Positions 16,105-23,470 of a stretch of 39,681 nucleotides of DNA are shown here, one piece after another (positions within the stretch are counted from its first letter, which is position 1; every line of letters starts with the position of its first letter). The position numbers and the translations under genes are program-made. Origin of the DNA: Candidatus Omnitrophota bacterium. GTDB taxonomy: Bacteria > Omnitrophota > Gorgyraeia > Zapsychrales > Fredricksoniimonadaceae. The stretch lies in the NCBI GenBank assembly GCA_015233165.1, contig JADFYF010000012.1, forward strand, positions 1 to 39,681, in the 5' to 3' direction. The notes under the pieces were generated by a model. It did not search any database and was not told where the DNA came from. It was given only the letters and a program-made list of their open reading frames with translations.

Positions 16105-16133
16105 TTGACGGTTCTATATATTTAATGTACTAT
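16105..16133 (+). promoter_or_regulatory. Predicted promoter of the small secreted protein gene
   Basis: TTGACG (16105-16110), a 17 nt spacer and TACTAT (16128-16133). The leader would be about 45 nt and holds AAAGGA before the ATG. A near-tandem TGATTCTCGT repeat sits just upstream (16079-16100). Confidence 0.55.
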
Positions 16134-16186
16134 CTCATCTACTATCTACGATTTATCAAATTAAATGTCAACGAAAGGATATTAAA

Positions 16187-16402
16187 ATGAAAATATTAGC
16201 TCTGATTGTAACTTTATTGGTGAGCATTGTTACAACTCCTGCTTTTTCTGAGGAAGCAAAGAAAGTAGATCTTATGAAAATGTATGAGATGGTACAGGCT
16301 ATGAAACACAATGAGGCTCTTATGAAGGATCCCGCCGTTTTGGCAGCTATGAGTCGGATAGCAGAAGCTTATAAAAAGGTTCATCCTGTAAATACAAAAT
16401 AA
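16187..16402 (+). CDS. Small secreted protein of unknown function
   Basis: The 71-residue product has a clear Sec signal peptide (MKILALIVTLLVSIVTTPAFS, cleavage expected after AFS) and a mature part of about 50 residues that is one or two amphipathic helices (VDLMKMYEMVQAMKHNEALM, DPAVLAAMSRIAEAYKKVHP). There are no cysteines, so it is not a lipoprotein. A good AAAGGA site and a well-spaced promoter indicate a real gene. It ends 28 nt before ygiQ. I do not recognise a family. Confidence 0.75.
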   Translation: MKILALIVTLLVSIVTTPAFSEEAKKVDLMKMYEMVQAMKHNEALMKDPAVLAAMSRIAEAYKKVHPVNTK

Positions 16403-16430
16403 TTCTAAACTTTTGTGTTTCATCCAACCT

Positions 16431-18173
16431 ATGAGTTCACCGTTTCTTCCAATGTCTTTAAGTGAAATGAAGCGGCTGGGGTTTAATGAGTTAGATATTC
16501 TCATTGTTACCGGTGATGCTTATGTGGATCATCCTGCCTATGGAGCCGCCTTGATTGGGCGGCTTCTGGAATCCAAAGGGTATAAGGTGGGCATCATTGC
16601 TGAGCCGGATTGGAGGGATCCTGAAAGTTTTATCCGTCTAGGTCGTCCTCGATTAGCTGCTCTCATCACGGCAGGGGCCGTCGATTCCATGATTGTCAAT
16701 TACACGGCCAATAAGCGTCTTCGTCGTGACAGCTATAGTTACATGCCCGATCGGGCATCGATTGTGTATACCAATCGTATCCGTGCTGCCTTTAAAGGAA
16801 TTCCAGTCATTTTAGGAGGGACGGAAGCCAGCATGCGTCGCTTGGCACATTATGATTATTGGGATGATTCCCCTCGTCGATCGCTTCTGTTGGACTCTAA
16901 AGCAGACATGATTGTTTATGGCATGGCCGAGCGACCAATTGTAGAGGTGATCAATCGTCTTAACAATCAAGAGCCTATCAGTTCTATTCGTGATGTCGCA
17001 GGGACTGTCGTTGCGGTTAAACCATCAGAGGTCCCATCGACGGCAGTAATGCTTCCTTCGTTTGAAGAGGTTCTTAAGGATAAGATTCTTTTTAATAAAG
17101 CTTTTGCCTTGGTCTATCGTGAAATGAATGCGGTGCGCGGCAAACCCGTGGCTCAGCCGCATGCCGATCGGGTTGTTCTACAATTGCCTCCAGCTAAACC
17201 TTTAACGACACAAGAATTAGATAATAGTTACGATTTACCTTACGCCCGACGATGGCATCCTGCCTATGATGCTAAAGGAGGAGTTAAAGGATTTGAAGTG
17301 GTGCGCTGGTCTATTACGGCTGTCCGAGGATGTCCGGCGGATTGTTCCTTTTGTGGATTGACGATGCATCAAGGTCGGGTGATTCAAAGCCGCAGTGAAC
17401 GTTCCATCTTACAAGAGGTGGATCGGATGGTTAAGGATCGTGATTTCCGAGGAACGATTACGGATGTGGGCGGGCCAACGGCCAACCTATACGCCGCTTC
17501 TTGTAAGGTTTGGGACAAGGCTGGTCCCTGTTCGAATAAGCAATGCATGATGCCGCACCAATGTCCCTCGCTGGAGTTGGGTTACGCTAAGGCACTATCA
17601 CTGTATCGGTCTATCCGACGGGTGAAGGGTGTTAAGCATGTCTTTATCGGAAGCGGTCTTCGCTATGATCTTCTGGTGGAACCTGAGTCTCAGGAATATT
17701 TGAGGGAGTTGTGTGAACATCATATCAGCGGTCAGATGAAGGTGGCGCCTGAGCATACTCAGGATAAGGTCCTACGTCTGATGAACAAGCCGTCGTATTT
17801 AGTGTACGAAAGATTTGTTGAACAGTTTGAGAAAATTAATCGTAAGCTTCCCAGTCGTCGGTATTTAGTCAATTATTTTATTACGTCTCATCCTGGTTGT
17901 GATTTAAATGATGCTAAAGCCTGCGCAGAGGTCCTGGATCGTCGAGGAATGAGGCCTGAACAGGTGCAAGATTTTATTCCGCTACCTATGACGATGTCGG
18001 CGTGTCTGTATTACACGGGGACACATCCCATCACAGGGGAAAGGCTGTATGTCCCTAAGACTCATAAAGAACGCACCATGCAAAGAGCTCTGATCCAACT
18101 GCAGAATGAAAAAAGCTATCCATTAATTGCCAAAGCCAAATCCATTCTTTCTAACCCACGTAGAAAATCTTAG
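16431..18173 (+). CDS. ygiQ: YgiQ family radical SAM protein
   Basis: The start chosen is the ATG at 16431 (580 residues); an upstream TTG in the same frame is less likely. YgiQ proteins have an N-terminal cobalamin-binding-like domain (TGDAYVDHPAYGAALIGRLL) and a radical SAM core whose cluster cysteines are C301, C305 and C308 in CPADCSFC. Further family marks are GGTEASMRRLAHYDYWDD, MKVAPEHTQDKVLRLMNKP and the C-terminal DFIPLPMTMSACLYYTGTHP. The reaction catalysed is unknown for the family. Complete and not linked to an operon partner here. Confidence 0.95.
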   Translation: MSSPFLPMSLSEMKRLGFNELDILIVTGDAYVDHPAYGAALIGRLLESKGYKVGIIAEPDWRDPESFIRLGRPRLAALITAGAVDSMIVNYTANKRLRRDSYSYMPDRASIVYTNRIRAAFKGIPVILGGTEASMRRLAHYDYWDDSPRRSLLLDSKADMIVYGMAERPIVEVINRLNNQEPISSIRDVAGTVVAVKPSEVPSTAVMLPSFEEVLKDKILFNKAFALVYREMNAVRGKPVAQPHADRVVLQLPPAKPLTTQELDNSYDLPYARRWHPAYDAKGGVKGFEVVRWSITAVRGCPADCSFCGLTMHQGRVIQSRSERSILQEVDRMVKDRDFRGTITDVGGPTANLYAASCKVWDKAGPCSNKQCMMPHQCPSLELGYAKALSLYRSIRRVKGVKHVFIGSGLRYDLLVEPESQEYLRELCEHHISGQMKVAPEHTQDKVLRLMNKPSYLVYERFVEQFEKINRKLPSRRYLVNYFITSHPGCDLNDAKACAEVLDRRGMRPEQVQDFIPLPMTMSACLYYTGTHPITGERLYVPKTHKERTMQRALIQLQNEKSYPLIAKAKSILSNPRRKS

Positions 18174-18235
18174 ATCAACAAGTTCAGGTGTAATTTAGGT
18201 TGGTTATTTCTTGAGTTGGATGGTGTGTGAGATTG

Positions 18236-18300
18236 TAAATGTTTAGCTGATCGAGAAGGATGATTCCCTCCCACTCCGTGGGGAGGGTTAGGGAGGGGGG
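18236..18300 (+). repeat. Left inverted repeat of the IS66-type element
   Basis: Outer part TAAATGTTTAGCTGAT matches the complement of the right end exactly. The inner part (from about 18263) is the palindromic repeat ATTCCCTCCCACTCCGTGGG and so on, also present in frame in the gene at 37610. Confidence 0.85.
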
Positions 18301-18355
18301 ATAAAAAAATAAAAAGTCTATTGATATCCGTCGCTGATTGATTAATAATAACTCC

Positions 18356-19294
18356 ATGGTCGACGGGAGAATTCTCAGCGAACAAAGCAAAGAAGAACTA
18401 ATCCGCATTATTCTCGAACAAGATAAACTTATCAAAGAACAAGCGGATAAGCTTAAAGAATTCGAACAAAAAGTCAAAGACCAACAGCAACGCAATGTTG
18501 AGAAGATTGTTAAAGCCAATGTCAAAAAGAAGCGCCGGATACGTCCCGGGCAAAAGGCCGGTCATGTTGGAATCACCCGCTCACTGCCCGATCACATTGA
18601 TGAAGTTTTTGAACAAGAATTAAATACCTGCCCGCATTGCCAGAATCATTTAAAAGTATCGATCAAAGTTATTGAACACATTCAAGAGGATATAATTCCA
18701 GCCCGCGTTATCGTGCGTAAATACCGTCGACACCGATATTATTGCGCCTGTTGTCAGAAGGTTGTGGCTACGGCATATCATCCATCCCAAGTTCCTGAAG
18801 GCAGACTTGGGGGCAATGTGTTGATTCATACTTCGCGTGAGTATCAAGAGAATTATAAGACAATCAAACGATTGTTCAATGACGCCATCAGATTACATAC
18901 TCAAAGCAGTCAATTACCCGAGGATACTTACCATCGGCGAGTTCAGTGGATCAAAATGAGATTGTTTATATTTATGCATGGCCATTATCGTAATAAAAAT
19001 CTGCAGCGTCTGTGTAAAAGATTCTCAAAGTTTTGGCTGGATATGTTCGTCTTCTTGGATGGTCCAGAAGTTGCGTGGAATAATAATTTGGCAGAGCGGA
19101 TGATTAGGCCTAACGTTATCTATCGCAATTGGTCTTTTGGTAATCGTTCCAAGGCGGGGGCTGAGGCTCATGCAACGCTGATGTCGCTTATTCAAACATT
19201 GATCTTACAAAAACAAAATGTCGCTGAGTTCCTTAAAACTTCTTTTATTGCCCATCGTCAAGGTGATTTAAAACCACAGCTTTTAATGAGTTGA
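18356..19294 (+). pseudogene. IS66 family transposase, catalytic core deleted
   Basis: The N-terminal coiled coil (SKEELIRIILEQDKLIKEQA), the zinc finger (CPHC ... CACC) and the segment VPEGRLGGNVLIHT belong to IS66 transposases. Just after this (about nt 18835) it jumps to SREYQENYKTIKRLFNDAIR and the distal region, which keeps the last catalytic glutamate in NNLAERMIRPNVIYRNWSFG. The part between, with both catalytic aspartates, is missing: 312 residues instead of nearly 500. I start at the ATG at 18356. The frame itself stays open, so a DNA-binding protein without activity could still be made. Confidence 0.88.
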
Positions 19295-19295
19295 A

Positions 19296-19360
19296 CCCCC
19301 TCCCTTACCCTCCCCACGGAGGGGGAGGGAATAAAACCCTCTCAATCAGCTAAACATTTA
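19296..19360 (-). repeat. Right inverted repeat of the IS66-type element
   Basis: Complement of 18236-18300 with a few differences and one extra base. The arsR promoter begins 9 bases outside it. Confidence 0.85.
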
Positions 19361-19368
19361 CTTCTTTA

Positions 19369-19396
19369 TTGACATTACCGAGAATTTTCCTACTAT
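19369..19396 (+). promoter_or_regulatory. Predicted arsR operon promoter
   Basis: TTGACA (19369-19374), a 16 nt spacer and TACTAT (19391-19396). The -10 box overlaps the dyad operator, a layout expected for repression by ArsR. The -35 box lies just outside the IS66-type element, so the insertion left the promoter whole. Confidence 0.7.
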
Positions 19397-19416
19397 ATAG
19401 CCATGTAGCTATATAG
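19393..19416. promoter_or_regulatory. Probable ArsR operator O1
   Basis: A perfect 9 bp dyad, CTATATAGC and GCTATATAG, with a 6 nt spacer, overlaps the -10 box and probable start point of the arsR promoter. A similar dyad lies between arsR and arsC. Confidence 0.65.
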
Positions 19417-19422
19417 GAAATT

Positions 19423-19767
19423 ATGATTACCGAATACGAAAAAATATTAAAAGTGCTTTCCGATCAGAATCGCATAAGGATTGTCAAACTCCTAGAGAAG
19501 CAGAAACTGTGCGTTTGTGAGCTTGCTTTTGTTTTAGCTATTAAGCAGCCGAGCGTTTCGAGACATTTAAAGAAACTCAAGGGCGTTGGGCTGATTAAAG
19601 AAGAGCAGGATAGTTTCTGGACGAATTATGTTCTTACCATCAAAGGCCATAAGCATTTGATAACATTGATTCGAACCATCAGCGCATGGTTAAACGATGA
19701 TGATCAAATTAAGGAAGATTTGAAGAGGCTACGTCAGGCAGATCGTACGCAGTTGTGTTGCTCGTAA
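19423..19767 (+). CDS. arsR: ArsR family metalloregulator
   Basis: This 114-residue winged-helix repressor shows VLSDQNRIRIVKLLEKQ, the metal-sensing KLCVCEL with C30 and C32 in the recognition helix region, and the DNA-reading helix KQPSVSRHLKKLKGVGLIKE. The CxC in this position is the classic As(III)/Sb(III) sensor site; a further C112-C113 pair sits at the C terminus. It precedes arsC and ACR3 and is flanked by two dyads, so it should repress its own operon and release it when arsenite binds. Confidence 0.92.
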   Translation: MITEYEKILKVLSDQNRIRIVKLLEKQKLCVCELAFVLAIKQPSVSRHLKKLKGVGLIKEEQDSFWTNYVLTIKGHKHLITLIRTISAWLNDDDQIKEDLKRLRQADRTQLCCS

Positions 19768-19786
19768 AAATTTTTATGTTATTTAT

Positions 19787-19802
19787 ATAGCTTATTAGCT
19801 AT
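19787..19802. promoter_or_regulatory. Probable second ArsR operator O2
   Basis: ATAGCT and AGCTAT separated by 4 nt, with TATATAG on the left as in O1. It lies between arsR and arsC, where a second site could tune repression or mark an inner promoter. Confidence 0.45.
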
Positions 19803-19818
19803 TTAACCAGGAGGGGGT

Positions 19819-20244
19819 ATGAAAAAGAAGGTGTTATTTGTTTGCATCCATAATTCTGCTAGAAGTCAAATGGCGGAAGAGCTGTTGCGAAAGCTAGGGA
19901 GCGATCGTTTTGAGGTTGAAAGCGCTGGGATTGAACCGGGGAAGTTAAACCCTATTGTTATTGAAGCTTTAAAAGAAGAGGGGATTGATATCAGAGAAAA
20001 AACTACGAAGGCCGTCTTTGATTTGTATAAGAATGGGCATCGTTATCATTATGTGATTACAGTCTGTGATGAAGCTAGCGCTGAGAGATGTCCTGTTTTT
20101 CCTGGGATTACCCAACGATTGCATTGGGGATTTACGGATCCTTCCAAATTTGAAGGCACCTTGGAGGAAAGATTAGCTAAAACAAAGGCTGTTAAAGAAG
20201 AAATTCGTCTGAAGATTGAACAGTGGTTGAAAACTAATCCCTAA
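19819..20244 (+). CDS. arsC: Arsenate reductase, thioredoxin-coupled
   Basis: The 141-residue protein has the low-molecular-weight phosphatase loop VCIHNSARSQMAEELL (C9, R15, S16) at the N terminus and two more cysteines, C83 and C91, in ITVCDEASAERCPVFPG. Three such cysteines are the mark of the Bacillus/Staphylococcus-type ArsC, which reduces arsenate to arsenite and passes the disulfide to thioredoxin. A strong GGAGGGGG site lies before the ATG. The arsenite produced would be exported by the ACR3 pump encoded next. Confidence 0.94.
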   Translation: MKKKVLFVCIHNSARSQMAEELLRKLGSDRFEVESAGIEPGKLNPIVIEALKEEGIDIREKTTKAVFDLYKNGHRYHYVITVCDEASAERCPVFPGITQRLHWGFTDPSKFEGTLEERLAKTKAVKEEIRLKIEQWLKTNP

Positions 20245-20268
20245 TATTGATTTTAAGAGGAGTCGAGC

Positions 20269-21306
20269 ATGGCAACATCGATCCGTCCCAAGCTTTCATT
20301 TTTAGATAGGTTCTTAACGTTGTGGATATTTTTGGTTATGGCGATTGGAGTGGGAGTGGGTTTCTTTTTACCAGCCGTGGGACATTATTGGAGTCATTTT
20401 CAGTCGGGGACGACGAATATTCCGATTGCGATTGGACTTGTTGTGATGATGTATCCGCCCTTGGCGAAGGTTAAATACGAAGAGCTGCACGATGTGTTTA
20501 AGGATTATAAGATTCTTGTCCTGTCTCTTGTCCAGAACTGGATTATCGGACCTATCCTTATGTTTATCCTCGCGATTGTTTTCTTACGGGGATATCCGCA
20601 ATACATGGTGGGGCTTATTATGATTGGATTGGCTAGGTGCATTGCGATGGTCATCGTTTGGAACGATATTGCCGACGGTGACAGAGAATATTGTGCGGGT
20701 CTTGTGGCGTTGAATGCTATTTTTCAGGTGCTTTTCTTCTCTGTCTACGCTTGGGTGTTTATTTCGATTTTGCCCGGATGGTTCGGAATCAAGGGGGCTA
20801 TTGTTAATGTAACGATGATGCAGATCGCTAAGAGTGTTTTTATTTATCTGGGTATTCCGTTTCTTGCGGGAATGATTTCAAGGGTAGTTTTGCTTAAGTT
20901 CAAAGGAAAGCAATGGTATGAGAAGATATTTATTCCGCGCATCAGCCCGATGACTTTGTTTGCCTTGCTTTTTACGATATTTGTTATGTTCTCGCTTAAG
21001 GGGGAGTATATTGTAAAGATTCCGATGGATGTGATTCGAATAGCTATTCCTTTACTGGTCTATTTCATTGTGATGTTTTTTGTGTCGTTCTTTATGAGTC
21101 GAAAGGCGGGTGCTGATCACAAAAAGACGGTCACTCTGTCGTTTACAGCGGCGAGTAATAATTTTGAACTTGCCATTGCGGTCGCTATTGCTGTCTTTGG
21201 GATCAACTCAGGGGTGGCTTTTGCCGCGGTCATTGGTCCTCTGATCGAGGTTCCAGTGATGATCGGTTTGGTTAACGTGGCTCGTTCGTTTTCATCCGTG
21301 AAGTAA
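20269..21306 (+). CDS. acr3: Arsenite efflux permease, ACR3 family
   Basis: The 345-residue membrane protein has about ten hydrophobic segments. It opens with [20 protein letters not shown] and carries the conserved [14 protein letters not shown] segment with the cysteine needed for arsenite transport in this family, plus the late motif [23 protein letters not shown]3 pumps arsenite out across the inner membrane. It sits 24 nt after arsC with an AGAGGAG site, so it belongs to the ars operon. Confidence 0.95.
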   Translation: MATSIRPKLSFLDRFLTLWIFLVMAIGVGVGFFLPAVGHYWSHFQSGTTNIPIAIGLVVMMYPPLAKVKYEELHDVFKDYKILVLSLVQNWIIGPILMFILAIVFLRGYPQYMVGLIMIGLARCIAMVIVWNDIADGDREYCAGLVALNAIFQVLFFSVYAWVFISILPGWFGIKGAIVNVTMMQIAKSVFIYLGIPFLAGMISRVVLLKFKGKQWYEKIFIPRISPMTLFALLFTIFVMFSLKGEYIVKIPMDVIRIAIPLLVYFIVMFFVSFFMSRKAGADHKKTVTLSFTAASNNFELAIAVAIAVFGINSGVAFAAVIGPLIEVPVMIGLVNVARSFSSVK

Positions 21307-21383
21307 GGTGTTATAAATTTGAAATAAGGGAAGATTAAGACGATGTTGAAATGCTCAAATAAAAGCAAGTCGAGGGATTTAAT

Positions 21384-21797
21384 ATGAACATATCTTATGT
21401 GCATGGTTTGATAGGGGGAATGTTCATAGGTGCCGCAGCGGTGATTTTGTATTGGTTTAATGGGCGCATCATGGGAGTCAGCGGGATAGCCTCTAGGTTA
21501 TTGGCAAGGCCAGGTCAAGATTATTGGTGGCGCGCAGCTTTTATTCTGGGGCTTGTGTTGGGAGGATTTATTTATCAGTTAAAATCTCCTATTGCCGTTG
21601 TTGTTGATGCCTCCGAATGGGTTTTGATGATTGCTGGGGTATTAGTAGGGTTTGGGACGGTGATGGGTAACGGTTGTACCAGTGGCCATGGCATATGTGG
21701 TATGGCAAGATTGTCCAAGAGGTCTATTGTAGCAACCCTTGTTTTTATGATGACGGGCATTGTAACTGTGTGGCTTAAAAAAGTTGTGGGGGTTTAA
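21384..21797 (+). CDS. YeeE/YedE family membrane protein, first half
   Basis: This 137-residue protein has four membrane segments and the family motif GNGCTSGHGICGMARLS with two cysteines. YeeE/YedE proteins import thiosulfate or related sulfur compounds through a cysteine relay. Here the transporter is split: the second half is encoded immediately downstream. It lies in the wake of the ars operon, 77 nt after ACR3. In other bacteria such split pairs are controlled by ArsR-type sulfide sensors, so regulation by the upstream ArsR is possible but not shown. Confidence 0.9.
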   Translation: MNISYVHGLIGGMFIGAAAVILYWFNGRIMGVSGIASRLLARPGQDYWWRAAFILGLVLGGFIYQLKSPIAVVVDASEWVLMIAGVLVGFGTVMGNGCTSGHGICGMARLSKRSIVATLVFMMTGIVTVWLKKVVGV

Positions 21798-21798
21798 T

Positions 21799-22209
21799 AT
21801 GGTTATTATTATGGCATTGGTGAGTGGACTCATGATGTCTATAGGATTGATCGTATCAGGCATGGTTAATCCTCTCAAAGTTATTGGATTCTTGGATCTG
21901 TTTGGACACTTTGATCCTACGCTGGCCTTTGTCATGGTCGGGGCCTTGGGTGTTGCTGCTATTGGGTATCGATTAGTTGGCTGCTCCAAACCTTTGTTAT
22001 GTGAAAGTTTTGATCTTCCTAAAAAGAGTAAAATAGATGCTCCCTTAATTTTAGGGGCGGCCTTATTTGGGATAGGTTGGGGGTTAGCAGGTTTTTGCCC
22101 AGCCCCTGCGATTGTTGGGCTGGGTTTAGGTTTACCCAAGGCTCTTCTTTTTGTATGTGCGATGTTGGTGGGGATGTTTTTGGCTAGAAGATGGGCGCTT
22201 AGATTGTAA
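21799..22209 (+). CDS. YeeE/YedE family membrane protein, second half (DUF6691)
   Basis: The true start is the ATG at 21799, one base after the stop of its partner, giving 136 residues. Visible are SGMVNPLKVIGFLDLFGHFD and the cysteine motif GIGWGLAGFCPAPAIVGLG, which marks the DUF6691 half of split YeeE/YedE transporters. Four to five membrane segments. It likely forms one unit with the preceding protein for uptake of a sulfur species. Confidence 0.9.
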   Translation: MVIIMALVSGLMMSIGLIVSGMVNPLKVIGFLDLFGHFDPTLAFVMVGALGVAAIGYRLVGCSKPLLCESFDLPKKSKIDAPLILGAALFGIGWGLAGFCPAPAIVGLGLGLPKALLFVCAMLVGMFLARRWALRL

Positions 22210-22228
22210 ACCATATCAATAAGAAAAA

Positions 22229-22257
22229 TTGACAATTCAAATTCTTTGTAATATTCT
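22229..22257 (+). promoter_or_regulatory. Predicted bioB promoter, nearly leaderless
   Basis: TTGACA (22229-22234), a 17 nt spacer and TATTCT (22252-22257) lie 8 nt before the bioB ATG. There is no Shine-Dalgarno sequence between them. Confidence 0.5.
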
Positions 22258-22265
22258 GCTGATCT

Positions 22266-23363
22266 ATGAATCAAGATTTTTATACTCAATTATCCCATCA
22301 AAGTATTTCTGGTCAGGAATTAGATGATGCCACTTGTCGAGCGATTCTCTTGGGAGATGGTGTTGATCTTTTGCCTTTGATTAATGCGGCCTATACGGTG
22401 CGTAAGCATTTTCGGGGGTTAGAAGTTGTCATCCATATCATCAACAATGCTCAAAATGGGCATTGCCCCGAAGACTGTCATTATTGCGCCCAGGCGAAAA
22501 GCTCTGAAGCTCAAATTGAAGAATATGGTTTAAAATCTGAGGAAGAGATGCTGGCGGAAGCTCGTGAAGCTTATTCCAAGGGGGCGTATCGCTATTGCAT
22601 GGTTTATGCTGGTCGAGGTGCTTCTGAGCAGAGGATTGAACGGTTAAGTCGTTTAATCAGAAAAATCAAAGCGGAATTTCCTAAAAATGAAATCTGCGTA
22701 TCGACGGGATTTGTTACTCCTCCAGGAGCTCGCGAGTTGAAAAGTGCGGGGCTTGATCGTCTGAATCATAATTTAAATAGTTCTGAAAGTTTCTACCCAA
22801 ATATATGCACGACTCACACTTTCAGTGATCGATTAAATACGTTGATGGCGGCTAAGGAGGCAGGGATTGAAGTGTGTTCTGGGATGATTGCCGGAATGGG
22901 AGAGGCGCATAGTGATGTGATTGAAATTGCGAAACGTCTTCGTTCGATTAAAGCAGCGTCGATTCCTGTGAATTTCTTGATCCCTATTGAGGGAAACAAA
23001 TTATCGGTTCCTCAAGGACTAACTCCGCAGTATTGTTTAAGAATTCTATGTTTGTTTCGTTTTTTGAATCCTGATGCGGAAATTCGTGTCGGAGCTGGTC
23101 GAGAGGGGCATCTGCGCAGCATGGAGATTATGTCCTTATATCCGGCAAGCTCTTTGTTTCTTCAAGGGTATTTGAATACCAAGGGATCATCGAATGCCAG
23201 AACCTTACGGATGATTAAAGACGCTGGATTTGAGATTAAATCCGACGAGAATTTAGATCATCTGATCGCCGCCGAAACAGAAGATATTTCCATCCAAGGT
23301 TTTGACGATGCCAAAGCCATCATTAAGGATCTCAAAGACCTCCGTCCGGTATTGAAAGCCTAG
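22266..23363 (+). CDS. bioB: Biotin synthase
   Basis: BioB inserts sulfur into dethiobiotin in the last step of biotin synthesis. The radical SAM cluster cysteines are C67, C71 and C74 in NGHCPEDCHYCAQAK. Further marks are EICVSTGFVTPPGARELKSA, NHNLNSSESFYPNICTTHTF, and PVNFLIPIEGN with the family's late VGAGREGH. The length of 365 residues is slightly above usual because of an extra C-terminal tail. No other bio gene is in the window, so dethiobiotin must come from elsewhere. A 9 bp tandem duplication (AAAGCCTAG twice) repeats the stop codon. Confidence 0.95.
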   Translation: MNQDFYTQLSHQSISGQELDDATCRAILLGDGVDLLPLINAAYTVRKHFRGLEVVIHIINNAQNGHCPEDCHYCAQAKSSEAQIEEYGLKSEEEMLAEAREAYSKGAYRYCMVYAGRGASEQRIERLSRLIRKIKAEFPKNEICVSTGFVTPPGARELKSAGLDRLNHNLNSSESFYPNICTTHTFSDRLNTLMAAKEAGIEVCSGMIAGMGEAHSDVIEIAKRLRSIKAASIPVNFLIPIEGNKLSVPQGLTPQYCLRILCLFRFLNPDAEIRVGAGREGHLRSMEIMSLYPASSLFLQGYLNTKGSSNARTLRMIKDAGFEIKSDENLDHLIAAETEDISIQGFDDAKAIIKDLKDLRPVLKA

Positions 23364-23470
23364 AAAGCCTAGATTTTAATTGATAAAATTCCCCCTCGTG
23401 ATATATTTGAAAACTGCATCGTCATTGCTTCTCTGATAAATTATTGTTATCGCTCTAATAAGGAAAAATT

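Larger units (their letters stand above)
18236..19360. mobile_element. IS66-type deletion derivative with long inverted repeats
   Basis: About 65 bp imperfect inverted ends (18236-18300 and 19296-19360) start with TAAATGTTTAGCTGAT and contain a G/C-rich palindromic core. They enclose a single transposase gene that has lost its catalytic centre. Total size is about 1.1 kb. No target duplication is evident. Confidence 0.8.
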
